DNA of 64,000 bases from Jatrophihabitans sp964252635 (GCF_964252635.1 NZ_CAXUNP010000019.1:1-64000); one strand, 5' to 3'. Positions 33,693-42,832 are shown, counted from the stretch's first letter. Numbers and translations: made by a program. Notes: a model not told the origin generated them from the letters alone.

Positions 33693-34850
33693 TCACGCCC
33701 CTCCCACGATGGCACCGCTCGCGACCTGGATGCGGACCCCGTCCAGCTCACCGGGGACATCGCCGCCCACGGCGGCCGTGACGATGGCCTGCTCGGCCTT
33801 CCCGGCGACCAGCGCGAGCTGCGCCCGACGGTCGACGTCGAGCTCGGCGAACACGTCGTCCAGCATGAGCACCGGCTCGCCGCCGGGCAAGGCGTCGGCG
33901 CGCAGCAGCTCGAAACTGCCGAGTCGCAGCGACAGCGCCGACGACCAGCCCTCGCCGTGGCTGGCGTAGCCGCGCACCGGCAACTCGCCCAGCCGCACGT
34001 CGAGGTCGTCGCGGTGCGGCCCGACCAGGTTGACCCCACGATCCAGCTCGGCCGAGCGCACGGTCTGCAGCTGGGCGAGCATGGCCTGCGCGAGCTCGCC
34101 CGGCTCGGGTACGGCGTCGGCCTCGGCGAGCGCCGGCAAGACCTCCGCCAGCGAGGTCACGTACCGCAGCGACAGCGGCGCGCTGGTGGGCGCGACCTGC
34201 GCGTACGCGGCGGCGGCGTGCGGGTGGAGGTCGCGCACCGCCTGCAGGCGGGCGTGCAGCAACTGCGACCCGTGCTCGACCAGATGGCCGTTCCAGACGT
34301 CCAGGGTCGGCAGGTCCGCGCCGGCCGAGGAACGGCGTGCCCCGCCGGCCGACTTCAGCAGCGCCGCCCGCTGCTTGAGCACCCGCTCGTAGTCGGCGCG
34401 CACCCCGGCGACGCGGGGCGCGCGGGCCACCACCAGCTCGTCGACGAAGCGGCGGCGTTCGGCCGGGTCGCCACGGACCACGGCCAGGTCCTCGGGGGCG
34501 AACAGCACCGTGCGCAGCACCCCCAGGATGTCGCGCGGCCGGGTCACCGGCGCCCCGTTGAGGCGCGCCCGGTTCGCCCGGCCGGCCACGATCTCGACCT
34601 CGACGCGTAGCTCGCGGCCGTCGGCCACCACGGCAGCCCGCGCGAGCGCCCGTTCGGCACCCGAGCGGATCAGGGGCGCGTCGTTGGCCACGCGGTGACT
34701 GCCGAGGGTGGCGAGGAAGCCCAGGGCCTCGACGAGGTTGGTCTTGCCCTGCCCGTTCGCCCCGACGAGCACGACGGGGCCGGGTGGGAGGGCGAGGTCG
34801 GCGCTGCGCCAGCTCCGGAAATCGGCGACGGCGAGATGGCGTACGTACAC
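33693..34850 (-). CDS. recF: DNA replication and repair protein RecF
   Basis: The 385-residue ABC-type ATPase helps load RecA at gaps. It has the Walker A GANGQGKTNLVEAL (near residue 30), the signature region SHGEGWSSALSLRL and Walker B PVLMLDDVFAELD. The start is GTG at 34850 (MYVRHLAVADFRSW), 8 bp after the dnaN stop, so it is in the dnaN operon. The length is normal. Confidence 0.96.
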   Translation of the reverse strand: MYVRHLAVADFRSWRSADLALPPGPVVLVGANGQGKTNLVEALGFLATLGSHRVANDAPLIRSGAERALARAAVVADGRELRVEVEIVAGRANRARLNGAPVTRPRDILGVLRTVLFAPEDLAVVRGDPAERRRFVDELVVARAPRVAGVRADYERVLKQRAALLKSAGGARRSSAGADLPTLDVWNGHLVEHGSQLLHARLQAVRDLHPHAAAAYAQVAPTSAPLSLRYVTSLAEVLPALAEADAVPEPGELAQAMLAQLQTVRSAELDRGVNLVGPHRDDLDVRLGELPVRGYASHGEGWSSALSLRLGSFELLRADALPGGEPVLMLDDVFAELDVDRRAQLALVAGKAEQAIVTAAVGGDVPGELDGVRIQVASGAIVGGA

Positions 34851-34858
34851 GCCGCGAC

Positions 34859-36016
34859 TCAGCCGGGCAGCCGCACCGGCATGATCAGGTACGTGTACTC
34901 GGCCGCGGCGCCGGCGTGCTCGGCCGCGGCGCTCTCGGTCGGGCGCAGCACCACCGGCTTGGTCGAGGACGTGAACAGCATGCGTGCGGTGCTGGTGGCC
35001 AGGGCGCCCAACCCGTCGAGCAGGAACTGCGGGTTGAACGCGGTGGTGATCGGTTCGCCGTCGTAGGCCACCTCGAGCTGCTCCTCGGCCCGGCCCTCGT
35101 CGTCACCACCGGCGGTCAGCGACACCGTGCCGTCGGCGAACTCCATCCGGACGGGCGCGTTGCGGTCGGTCACCAGCGCCACGCGGCGCACGGCCTCGAC
35201 CAGCGGCGGCACGGAGACCTCGGCCGTCGAGGCCCATTCGGTGGGCAGCAGCGAGCGGTAGGCGGGGAACGTCGCGTCGAGCAGTCGGGTGGTGGCCCGG
35301 CTGGCGCGGCCGTTGGTGGTGCCGGCGAAGCCGATGATGCCCTCACCCGTTCCGCCCGCGCCCGAGAGCGCGATGGTCATCGACTCGCTGTGCGACAGGC
35401 TCTTGGCCGCATCGGCGAGCGTGCGCGCCGGCACCAGCACCTGGACGGCCGCGGCGCTCGGGTCGCTGGGGTTCCAGGACAGCTCGCGCACCGCCAGCCG
35501 GTAGCGGTCGGTCGCCGCGAGGGTCAACCGGTCGCCGTCGATCTCGAGGCGCACGCCGGTCAGCATCGGCAACGTGTCGTCGCGGCCCGCGGCCACGGCG
35601 ACCTGCGACACCGCGGCGGCGAACTCGGCGCCGTCCACCGTTCCGGCGGTGGTCGGCATGGCCGGCAGCTTCGGGAAATCGTCGACCGGCATACCGGGCA
35701 GCGTGAAGCGAGCCGCCCCGCAGGCGATGGTCAGGCGGCTGCCGTCGAGGGTCACGTCGACGGGGTGCGGGGGCAGGGACCGGGTGATGTCGGCGAGCAG
35801 GCGGCCCGAGACCAGCGCCTGACCGTCCGCACCCGAACTCACCTCGAGGTCGACCTGGGTCGAGGCCTCGAGGTCGAAGCCGGACACCGACAGCTGGTCG
35901 CCCTCGACCGCGAGCAGCAGCCCGGCGAGCACCGGCAGGGTGGGCCGGCTGGCCAGGCTGCGCGCGGCCCAGGTGACCGCGTCCGCCAGCGCGTCCCGCT
36001 CGACCCGGAACTTCAT
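34859..36016 (-). CDS. dnaN: DNA polymerase III beta sliding clamp
   Basis: The 385-residue clamp subunit dimerises around DNA and tethers the replicative polymerase. It contains the three clamp domains, with MKFRVERDALADAVTWAARSL as domain 1 and EYTYLIMPVRLPG as the typical C-terminus. The ATG at 36016 has GGAGG 6 nt upstream; a TTG at 36022 is less likely. Transcription runs away from oriC. Confidence 0.97.
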   Translation of the reverse strand: MKFRVERDALADAVTWAARSLASRPTLPVLAGLLLAVEGDQLSVSGFDLEASTQVDLEVSSGADGQALVSGRLLADITRSLPPHPVDVTLDGSRLTIACGAARFTLPGMPVDDFPKLPAMPTTAGTVDGAEFAAAVSQVAVAAGRDDTLPMLTGVRLEIDGDRLTLAATDRYRLAVRELSWNPSDPSAAAVQVLVPARTLADAAKSLSHSESMTIALSGAGGTGEGIIGFAGTTNGRASRATTRLLDATFPAYRSLLPTEWASTAEVSVPPLVEAVRRVALVTDRNAPVRMEFADGTVSLTAGGDDEGRAEEQLEVAYDGEPITTAFNPQFLLDGLGALATSTARMLFTSSTKPVVLRPTESAAAEHAGAAAEYTYLIMPVRLPG

Positions 36017-36374
36017 CGCCAACCTCCGTCGTCGTCAGCCTCGCCGGCCCCGGGAGCACCGTGCAGGTCACGGTGGATATCCACGTTGTCCACTGGGCTG
36101 TTGCTCTGGTCGTTCACCATCAAGGAATTGAGATTCTCGTCCATCGTCTTCGCAGGTGTGGACACTGGGGACAACAGCCTAGATCGGCCGTCGTTACTGG
36201 CTCCGGTGACGGTACGGGCTGTGGACGACAACGTGGTGGACGTCCCCCGGCGACGCACGCAACGGTGGACGGCGGCCGGTCGTCGCGCCGCGTCCACACC
36301 GTGTCCCCAACGGTGCACCGCGTTACCCACAGCCGGGTGGACGACACGAACCCGGCCGGGGAGCGCCGGCGCCG
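36017..36374. other. oriC: Replication origin oriC (dnaA-dnaN spacer)
   Basis: This 358-bp spacer holds several DnaA-box-like sites: TTGTCCACT at 36086, the complement of GTGTCCACA at 36157, the complement of TCGTCCACA at 36220 and TTACCCACA near 36323, with related GTCCAC strings around them. None is a perfect 9-mer, as often seen in high-GC origins. A 12-bp palindrome GTGGATATCCAC is at 36073-36084. A relatively AT-rich stretch (about 36115-36150) may be the unwinding element. Confidence 0.85.
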
Positions 36375-37853
36375 TCACGACCGCGCCCGGATCTTGACGC
36401 GGCTGGTCAGCTCGGTGATCTGGTTGTAGACGGTGAGCTTCTCGGCCATCTGCGCGCGGATCTTGCGCTCCGCGTGCATGACGGTGGTGTGGTCGCGGTT
36501 GCCGAACTTCTCGCCGATCTTGGGCAGCGACAGGTCGGTCAGCTCGCGGCACAGGTACATGGCCATCTGGCGGGCGCCGACGAGCGTGCGGCTGCGGGAC
36601 GTGCCGACCAGGTCGTCGAGGCTGATCTGGAAGTACTCGGCGGTCACCGCCATGATCGTGGAGGAGTTGATCTGCGGCGCGTCGCTCTCGCCGACGAGGT
36701 CTTTGAGGACCATCTCGGCCAGGCCCAGCTCGACCGACTGGCGGTTCAGGCTGGCGAACGCGGTGACGCGGATCAGCGCCCCCTCGAGTTCACGGATGTT
36801 GCTCTGGATCTTCGAGGCGATGAACTCGAGCACCTCGGGCGGGGGATCGGTGCCTTCCTGGGCGGCCTTCTTGCGCAGGATCGCGATGCGCGTCTCGAGG
36901 TCGGGCGCCTGGACGTCGCTGATCAGCCCCCACTCGAACCGCGTGCGCAGCCGGTCCTCCAGCGAGTTCAGCTGTCGCGGGGACTTGTCGGAGCTGATGA
37001 CGATCTGCTTGTTGGCGTTGTGCAGCGTGTTGAAGGTGTGGAAGAACTCCTCCTGCGTGCGCTCGGCGCGCTCGAGGAACTGGATGTCGTCGATGAGCAG
37101 CAGGTCGACGGACCGGTAGCGGGACTGGAAGGCCTGCATCTTGTCGTCGCGCACCGAGTTGATGAAGTCGTTGGTGAACTCTTCGCTGGAGATGTAGCGG
37201 GTGCGCAGGCCCGGTTGCAGCCGCTGGGCGTAGTGCCCGATCGCGTGCAGCAGGTGGGTCTTGCCCAGGCCGGAGTCGCCGTAGATGAACAGCGGGTTGT
37301 AGGCACGCGCCGGCGCCTCGGCGACCGCGACCGCGGCCGCGTGGGTGAACCGGTTGCTGGAACCGATGACGAAGGTGTCGAAGGTGTACTTCGGGTTCAG
37401 CCTGGTGTCGCGCTGGTCCTCGGAGTGCCTCGGGCGGTAGGACGGGCTGACCAACCGGGGCGGGTCGGCGACCCAGTCCTCCTCGTCGGTCGTCAGGCCG
37501 TCGTCGAGCTCGTCCACCGGAGGCGGCGGGCCGTCACCGTTCTGGACGGTGACCGCGACCTGGATGTCGCGCCCGAGCTCCTCGCTGAGCACCGACGCGA
37601 TCAGCGGACGGAGGCGGTTCTCGAGGTAGTCCTTGGCGAAGTCGTTCGGCGCGGCGAGCAGGGCGGTGTCCTCGACCAGGCCGAGGGGCCGGGTCAGACC
37701 GATCCATGCCTTCTGCTGCGGACGGATCGACGGATCCTCGAAGCGCGGTCTGGCTCTGTTCCATACGGCGACCAGTTCGGCGCTGTCGTCCACTTGGCGG
37801 CTCACTCCATGTTGCATGTCGGGTCGCTGCGGCCGCGGGGCGGACGTGGTCAC
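36375..37853 (-). CDS. dnaA: Chromosomal replication initiator DnaA
   Basis: The 492-residue initiator binds DnaA boxes and melts oriC. Domain I is residues 20-110, followed by a linker (110-160) and the AAA+ domain III with Walker A GDSGLGKTHLLHA and Walker B LLLIDDIQFLE. Domain IV has the DnaA signature FGNRDHTTVMHAERKIR. The start is uncertain: GTG at 37853 gives the longest form, and ATG at 37817 (MQHGVSRQVDD) is also reasonable; neither has a strong ribosome site. Confidence 0.97.
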   Translation of the reverse strand: MTTSAPRPQRPDMQHGVSRQVDDSAELVAVWNRARPRFEDPSIRPQQKAWIGLTRPLGLVEDTALLAAPNDFAKDYLENRLRPLIASVLSEELGRDIQVAVTVQNGDGPPPPVDELDDGLTTDEEDWVADPPRLVSPSYRPRHSEDQRDTRLNPKYTFDTFVIGSSNRFTHAAAVAVAEAPARAYNPLFIYGDSGLGKTHLLHAIGHYAQRLQPGLRTRYISSEEFTNDFINSVRDDKMQAFQSRYRSVDLLLIDDIQFLERAERTQEEFFHTFNTLHNANKQIVISSDKSPRQLNSLEDRLRTRFEWGLISDVQAPDLETRIAILRKKAAQEGTDPPPEVLEFIASKIQSNIRELEGALIRVTAFASLNRQSVELGLAEMVLKDLVGESDAPQINSSTIMAVTAEYFQISLDDLVGTSRSRTLVGARQMAMYLCRELTDLSLPKIGEKFGNRDHTTVMHAERKIRAQMAEKLTVYNQITELTSRVKIRARS

Positions 37854-38280
37854 GACGGTGGTGCTGTTGTGCGTATCTGCGCTGACGACCTTCTCACGAG
37901 CAGACGTGTCGGCCGAAATCCACAGGGTTGTCCACAGACTGTGTACGGACGACGCGGCGGCGCCGCAGGCACTCCCGGTCCCTGCCGGATGGGCGCCGCG
38001 GTGACCACCACAGCTCGCTCGTCAGTGAGCGACGAGGGGGGAACCTAACAGCGGCTGTGAGGCACGACAATAGGGATCGGCGTGTCGCCGCGGTGGCCCG
38101 GGTTTGACCAGTGCGGCGGTGCGTCCGTACCGTGGAGCGGTCTGTGGATAGCGGCCGCTGTGGCTCGTCTTCAGGCCGGTCGCCCCGAGGCAGATCGCAG
38201 CATCGTCGAGCATCGACCTTCCACGCTGCCCGCCCTGCCCGACGGCGACCGCACCGTTGCCGAACCAGGAGATCAGACCC
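37854..38280. promoter_or_regulatory. dnaA-rpmH divergent promoter region with DnaA boxes
   Basis: The 427-bp spacer has a perfect DnaA box TTGTCCACA at 37928-37936 just after ATCCACA, and the complement of CTATCCACA at 38143-38151. The first suggests autoregulation of dnaA. A likely rpmH promoter is TTGACC (38104-38109), 18 bp, then TACCGT (38128-38133). No gene is seen here. Confidence 0.7.
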
Positions 38281-38418
38281 GTGAGCAAGCGTACTTTTCA
38301 GCCGAACAACCGCCGCCGCGCCAAGACGCACGGTTTCCGGCTGCGCATGCGTACGCGCGCCGGTCGGGCGATCGTCTCCGCTCGCCGCCGCAAGGGCCGC
38401 AGCGAACTCTCGGCCTGA
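38281..38418 (+). CDS. rpmH: 50S ribosomal protein L34
   Basis: The 45-residue basic protein (SKRTFQPNNRRRAKTHGFR, ending RKGRSELSA) is L34, a component of the large ribosomal subunit near the 23S 5' end. The start is GTG at 38281, with AGGAG 9-10 nt upstream. It leads the rpmH-rnpA-yidD-yidC series that runs away from oriC. Confidence 0.98.
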   Translation: MSKRTFQPNNRRRAKTHGFRLRMRTRAGRAIVSARRRKGRSELSA

Positions 38419-38437
38419 GCCTGTCGGCTCCCTCACC

Positions 38438-38848
38438 GTGCTGGCCAGCGTCAACCGCATGCGCCGCTCCGCGGATTTCCGATCCGTCGTGCGTGGCGGG
38501 CTGCGTGCACGCACCGGCCGGATCGTCGTGCACCACCGGCCGGACCTGCAGCACTCGCCGGACCTGCAGCACCCGCACGATCCGCCGAGCCGGTCCGCAG
38601 CGCCGTTGGTCGGTTTCGTGGTGAGCAAGGCGGTCGGGAACAGCGTGCAGCGCCACGCCGTCACCCGGAAGTTGCGGGCCCAGCTGGCCGCACGGGTGTC
38701 CGACCTGCCCGCGACGAGCGGCACCGTGGTACGGGCCCTGCCTCCGGCGGCCCAGGCCGACTCGGCGACGCTGTCCCGCGATCTGGACCTCGCGCTGACG
38801 CGGATCGGCCGGGCACGGGGCGCCGCCCCGGCGGCGGGGACGTCGTGA
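38438..38848 (+). CDS. rnpA: Ribonuclease P protein component
   Basis: The 136-residue basic protein binds RNase P RNA and helps process tRNA 5' ends. The RNR-type motif is SKAVGNSVQRHAVTRKLR. Compared with typical RnpA it has an insertion around residues 34-50 containing the duplicated PDLQH (coded by an imperfect 18-bp direct repeat). The start is GTG at 38438, 19 bp after rpmH. Its stop overlaps the yidD start as GTGA. Confidence 0.93.
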   Translation: MLASVNRMRRSADFRSVVRGGLRARTGRIVVHHRPDLQHSPDLQHPHDPPSRSAAPLVGFVVSKAVGNSVQRHAVTRKLRAQLAARVSDLPATSGTVVRALPPAAQADSATLSRDLDLALTRIGRARGAAPAAGTS

Positions 38849-39129
38849 GCGGCCCCGGCCCGCTGTCCCGGATGCTGCTCGCGGCGATCACGGTCTACCG
38901 CACGGCGATCAGCCCGCTCCGTCCCCCCAGTTGCCGGTACCTGCCCACGTGCAGCGAGTACGCCTTCGAGGCCGTCACCGTGCACGGCGGGCTGCGCGGC
39001 GGATGGCTCGCGATCCGCCGCCTGCTCCGGTGCCACCCGTTCCATTCCGGTGGGCACGACCCCGTGCCGCCGCGCGTTGGTCGGCAGGAGCCCGCAACGC
39101 TCACTGTCCCCGCGATCGTCGGCCGCTAG
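38845..39129 (+). CDS. yidD: Membrane protein insertion efficiency factor YidD
   Basis: The 94-residue membrane-associated protein helps YidC-dependent membrane insertion. The family core is visible: YRTAISPLRPPSCRYLPTCS, EYAFEAVTVHGGLRGG, and RLLRCHPFHSGGHDPVP. It starts with GTG overlapping the rnpA stop, and the yidC start lies 12 bp after it. Confidence 0.95.
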   Translation: MSGPGPLSRMLLAAITVYRTAISPLRPPSCRYLPTCSEYAFEAVTVHGGLRGGWLAIRRLLRCHPFHSGGHDPVPPRVGRQEPATLTVPAIVGR

Positions 39130-39141
39130 GAGCTAACCGAA

Positions 39142-40320
39142 GTGCTGAACTTCCTCTACACCGCGGTCGCCTGGGTGCTGTTGCGGTGGCACCAGCTGTT
39201 CACGGCGATCGGCCTGCCGTCGGACAACGGGTGGACCTGGACGCTGTCCATCGTCTTCCTGGTCATCACCGCGCGCCTGTTGCTGTTCCGGCTGTTCGTC
39301 AAGCAGGTGCACTACCAGCGCAACATGCAGAAGATCCAACCCAAGATCCAGAAGCTGCGCGAGAAGTACAAGGACGACCGGCCCGAGCTGAACCGCCAGA
39401 TGATGGCGCTGCAGCAGTCGGAGGGGTTCAACCCGCTGGCCGGCTGCCTGCCGATGTTCCTGCAGATCCCGGTGTTCATCGGGCTCTATCACGTGCTGCG
39501 GCACATCTCGAACTCCAACCGGTTGTGCCAGAGCAAGACCGGCAACAGCAAGCTGCTGGAGCTCTACACCTTCACCGGCGGCCAGGGTGGCGAGACCTGC
39601 TCGGCGGCCAAGGCGCACATCTTCGGTGCCCCGCTAGCGGCGTCCTTCCGCGACAGCGGCAGCATCATCCGTGGGCTGGGCGGCGATCCGAGCTCCACGC
39701 GCATCCTGCTGGTCATCCTGCTCATCGTCAGCGCCAGCGCCACCTTCGCCACCCAGCTGCTGGTTCGGGCCAATGCCACCACCCCGCCGGAGGGCACGGC
39801 GGCGACGGTCCAGAAGCTGATGCTGTACCTGATCCCGGTCGGCACGCTGGCCTCCGGTCTGCTGTTCAACTTCCCGCTCGGTGTGCTGCTGTACTGGTTC
39901 ACGTCCAACCTGTGGACCCTCGGCCAGCAGGCCTACATCATCCGTTTCCATCCGCCGACCGACGACGACGAACCGGTCGTCACCGGTGCGGTCGGCAAGA
40001 CGCTGGCGCCCAAGCCCGGGCAGCGGCCCGTACGCATGTCCAAGTCCGGCGGCACCAACGGCACCAAGCCCACGGGCGGCACCAAGTCCACTAACGGCAC
40101 TAAGCCGACGAACGGCACCAAGCCCACGGGCGGCAGCACCTCGAACGGCGCGTCCTCCGCCGGTGCGTCGTCCACCGGCACGTCGGGTGGTGCGTCGTCG
40201 GGTGGGGCGCGCAGCGAGCCGGCCCGTGGTGCGGTGCCGCGGCCCGGCCAGCGTCCGTCCCGCCCGTCGGGCAAGCGACCACCCGCCAAGCGCGCGACCC
40301 AGACTAAGAAGCGACGCTGA
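39142..40320 (+). CDS. yidC: Membrane protein insertase YidC
   Basis: The 392-residue insertase moves proteins into the membrane alone or with SecYEG. It has the actinobacterial/Gram-positive form with five membrane helices, and no large periplasmic domain. The core includes YQRNMQKIQPKIQKLREKY and LAGCLPMFLQIPVFIGLYH. The C-terminal tail (about 290-392) is unusual: repeated NGTKPT-like units, a Ser/Gly/Ala-rich stretch and a basic end (KRATQTKKRR) likely to contact ribosomes. The GTG start follows AGGAG. Confidence 0.95.
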   Translation: MLNFLYTAVAWVLLRWHQLFTAIGLPSDNGWTWTLSIVFLVITARLLLFRLFVKQVHYQRNMQKIQPKIQKLREKYKDDRPELNRQMMALQQSEGFNPLAGCLPMFLQIPVFIGLYHVLRHISNSNRLCQSKTGNSKLLELYTFTGGQGGETCSAAKAHIFGAPLAASFRDSGSIIRGLGGDPSSTRILLVILLIVSASATFATQLLVRANATTPPEGTAATVQKLMLYLIPVGTLASGLLFNFPLGVLLYWFTSNLWTLGQQAYIIRFHPPTDDDEPVVTGAVGKTLAPKPGQRPVRMSKSGGTNGTKPTGGTKSTNGTKPTNGTKPTGGSTSNGASSAGASSTGTSGGASSGGARSEPARGAVPRPGQRPSRPSGKRPPAKRATQTKKRR

Positions 40321-40401
40321 CCGTCGCCGAACGCGATCCGCGCACGGATCGCCATCGACCCTGCCCGGGTGCTGCCCGGGACCTGCTGGAGAGGAACCGC
40401 C

Positions 40402-40956
40402 ATGAGTGACACCGACGTCGACGTGCACGAGGACACCCCGGACATTCCCGACGATCCCCGCACAGCGGACGTGTCGGACAGCGAGCCGTCCGGTCAGTCG
40501 CTGCTCGTGCAGGAGGGTGACATCGCGGCCGACTACCTGGAGCGCCTGCTCGACATCGTCGACTACGACGGTGACATCGATCTGGACGTCGAGAACGGCC
40601 GCGCCGCCGTGGCCGTCGTGGGCAGTGATCTGCAGGATCTGGTGGGAGGTCGCGGCGAGACCCTCGACGCGCTGCAGGAACTCACCCGCCTCGCGGTGCA
40701 GCAGCAGACGGGCGTCCGGAGCCGACTGATGCTCGACATCAGCGGGCACCGTCAGGCCCGGCGCGGTGAGCTGGAAAAGCTCGCTGCGGACGCGGCTTCG
40801 CGGGTGCGCGAGACCGGCGAACCAGTCCGGCTCTCGCCGATGAACCCGTTCGAGCGCAAGGTCGTCCACGACGCCGTGTCCGCCACGGACGGAGTGGTCA
40901 GCGAGTCCGAGGGCGAGGAGCCGCACCGTCGGGTTGTCATCCTGACCCAGCGGTGA
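40402..40956 (+). CDS. khpB: RNA-binding protein KhpB (Jag), KH-R3H
   Basis: The 184-residue protein has an acidic N-terminus (1-35), a KH domain with the GxxG loop VGGRGETLDAL and a C-terminal R3H domain (EPVRLSPMNPFERKVVHDAV). KhpB binds many transcripts and affects cell elongation in other bacteria. The ATG at 40402 has GGAGAGG upstream. It is the third membrane/translation-linked gene after yidC, and its stop overlaps the rsmG start. Confidence 0.93.
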   Translation: MSDTDVDVHEDTPDIPDDPRTADVSDSEPSGQSLLVQEGDIAADYLERLLDIVDYDGDIDLDVENGRAAVAVVGSDLQDLVGGRGETLDALQELTRLAVQQQTGVRSRLMLDISGHRQARRGELEKLAADAASRVRETGEPVRLSPMNPFERKVVHDAVSATDGVVSESEGEEPHRRVVILTQR

Positions 40957-41729
40957 GCGATCCGGCCGACCCGCGCGTCGGTCCGGGCAGGAGCGGTCGG
41001 GTACCCGAGCCGTCCGGCGGCGCCGGCGGCGGGGTGGCCCACCTCCCCGCGCCGTCCGCAGCCGCCCGGTCGGTGTTCGGCGACGAGCTCGGCGCGGCGG
41101 AACGCTACGCCGAACTTCTGGCCGGCCCCGGAATCGCCCACGGGCACCTGGGACCGCGCGAGGTGCAGCGGCTGTGGGACCGGCATCTGGTGAACAGCGC
41201 CGTGGTGACCGACCTGCTGCCCACCGGGGCCACCGTGGTCGACGTCGGAAGCGGAGCCGGCCTGCCCGGCCTGCCGATGGCCATCCGGCGGGTCGACCTC
41301 TCGGTGATCCTGCTCGAGCCCATGCAACGACGGACCCTGTTCCTCGAGCAGGCCGTGGGCGAGCTGGACCTGGCCGGACGCGTCCAGGTCGTCCGCGGCC
41401 GCGCCGACGACGAGCCGGTCCGCGCCCTGCTGAGCGGTCAGCAGTGGGTGACCGCACGGGCGGTGGCCCCCCTCGAACGGCTAATCCGGTGGTGCCTACC
41501 GCTGCTCGCCCCTGGTGGTCGTCTGCTCGCCCTGAAAGGATCGAGGGCGGCCGATGAGGTGGACCGGTTCCGTGAGGGTGCCCCACGTGACCTCCGCGAC
41601 GCCGTGGCCGACATCGACGTGGCGACGCTGGCTGCGGAGGACGGGGCGCACGGGTCGGCCGACGTGACGACCGTGGTCCGCGTCGTTCGCAGCGCGCGCA
41701 GCCAGGCCAGACGACGGAGGACAGGATGA
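40953..41729 (+). CDS. rsmG: 16S rRNA (guanine-N7) methyltransferase RsmG
   Basis: The 258-residue SAM enzyme methylates G527 (E. coli numbering) in the 530 loop of 16S rRNA; loss gives low-level streptomycin resistance elsewhere. Motif I is VVDVGSGAGLPGLPMA. A Gly/Pro-rich leader (1-35) precedes the domain. The start GTG at 40953 overlaps the khpB stop as GTGA, and its own TGA overlaps the parA ATG as ATGA. Confidence 0.95.
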   Translation: MSDPADPRVGPGRSGRVPEPSGGAGGGVAHLPAPSAAARSVFGDELGAAERYAELLAGPGIAHGHLGPREVQRLWDRHLVNSAVVTDLLPTGATVVDVGSGAGLPGLPMAIRRVDLSVILLEPMQRRTLFLEQAVGELDLAGRVQVVRGRADDEPVRALLSGQQWVTARAVAPLERLIRWCLPLLAPGGRLLALKGSRAADEVDRFREGAPRDLRDAVADIDVATLAAEDGAHGSADVTTVVRVVRSARSQARRRRTG

Positions 41730-42832
41730 ACCAGGACAGCCCCTCGCCGGGCGAACCCGACCGAGGGACGTCGTTGGACCTCGACGAACCGGCACCCGAC
41801 GAGGTGCCGCGGGATCGCGCCAGTGACGACCTCAGTGACGTTTCACGGGAAACCGCCGCGGTCACTGACTCCGACGTTTCACGGGAAACCACGTCCGCCC
41901 TCGACATCGACGCTCCAGACCGGGAGCGGGACGTCGGAACCCCGATCGCCCGTGAGGCCGCGCAGGCGATCCACGTCCTCAACGTGCGGCAGGAGCACTG
42001 GCCGCGCCCCCCGAAGACCCGCGTGCTGACGGTCGCGAACCAGAAGGGCGGCGTCGGCAAGACCACCAGCGCCGTCAACATCGCCGCGGCGCTGGCCCTG
42101 CACGGCCAACGGGTGCTGCTCATCGATCTGGATCCGCAGGGCAACGCCAGCACCGCCCTGGGCATCGAGCACGGCGTGGGGACGCCGTCGATCTACGACG
42201 TGCTGCTCGGCGGCCGACCCGTCGCCGAGGTCGCGCACACCACCGACTTCGCCCCGCTGCTGCAGTGTGTCCCGGCCACCCTCGACCTGGCCGGCGCCGA
42301 CATCGAGCTGACCTCGCAGGTCGCCCGGGAGTACCGGTTGCAGCGCGCACTGGAGACCTATCTCGAGCAGGCCGGCGACCAGCTCGACTACGTCCTCATC
42401 GACTGCCCGCCCTCGCTGGGGTTGCTGACGCTCAACGCTCTCGTCGCTGCGCGGGAGGTGCTGCTGCCGATCCAGTGCGAGTACTACGCCCTGGAGGGGC
42501 TGGCCCAGCTGCTCAAGACGGTCGAGCTGGTCACGTCCCACCTGAACCCGCAGCTCGAGGTGACGACGGTGCTGCTGACCATGTACGACAGCCGGACCCG
42601 ATTGGCCGACCAGGTTGCCGACGAGGTGCGCCGGCACTTCGGGGAGCTGGTCCTGGCTCCCCGGATCCCGCGCAACGTGCGGGTCTCCGAGGCGCCGGGC
42701 TTCGGCCAGACGGTCATCACCTACGACCCCGGCTCCCGCGGAGCGATCGGCTATCTCGACGCGGCTCGGGAGCTCGCCGACCGCGGGGCAGGTTCATCGG
42801 TACACGCAGCGGAGGGTTCGGGGCATGAGTAA
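41726..42832 (+). CDS. parA: Chromosome partitioning ATPase ParA (Soj)
   Basis: The 368-residue P-loop ATPase positions the origin with ParB. The deviant Walker A is ANQKGGVGKTTSAVN (near residue 110), followed by LIDLDPQGNAS and the LIDCPPSLG strand. The first 90 residues are a variable acidic extension; inside it two 12-residue units carry DVSRET, each coded by a parS site. The ATG at 41726 overlaps the rsmG stop as ATGA. Confidence 0.96.
   Translation: MNQDSPSPGEPDRGTSLDLDEPAPDEVPRDRASDDLSDVSRETAAVTDSDVSRETTSALDIDAPDRERDVGTPIAREAAQAIHVLNVRQEHWPRPPKTRVLTVANQKGGVGKTTSAVNIAAALALHGQRVLLIDLDPQGNASTALGIEHGVGTPSIYDVLLGGRPVAEVAHTTDFAPLLQCVPATLDLAGADIELTSQVAREYRLQRALETYLEQAGDQLDYVLIDCPPSLGLLTLNALVAAREVLLPIQCEYYALEGLAQLLKTVELVTSHLNPQLEVTTVLLTMYDSRTRLADQVADEVRRHFGELVLAPRIPRNVRVSEAPGFGQTVITYDPGSRGAIGYLDAARELADRGAGSSVHAAEGSGHE
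41840..41853 (+). promoter_or_regulatory. parS: parS-like site 1 inside parA
   Basis: GTTTCACGGGAAAC matches the parS core GTTTCACGTGAAAC at 13 of 14 bases. It codes for part of DVSRET in the variable ParA N-terminus. ParB should load here as a CTP clamp. Confidence 0.85.
41876..41889 (+). promoter_or_regulatory. parS: parS-like site 2 inside parA
   Basis: This is an identical GTTTCACGGGAAAC, 36 bp (12 codons) after site 1 and in the same reading frame. Confidence 0.85.

Noticed and set aside
39634..42165. 843-codon minus-strand frame opposite yidC-khpB-rsmG-parA
   Set aside because: It has no recognisable domain and lies opposite four well-supported genes, so it is a shadow of GC-rich codons.
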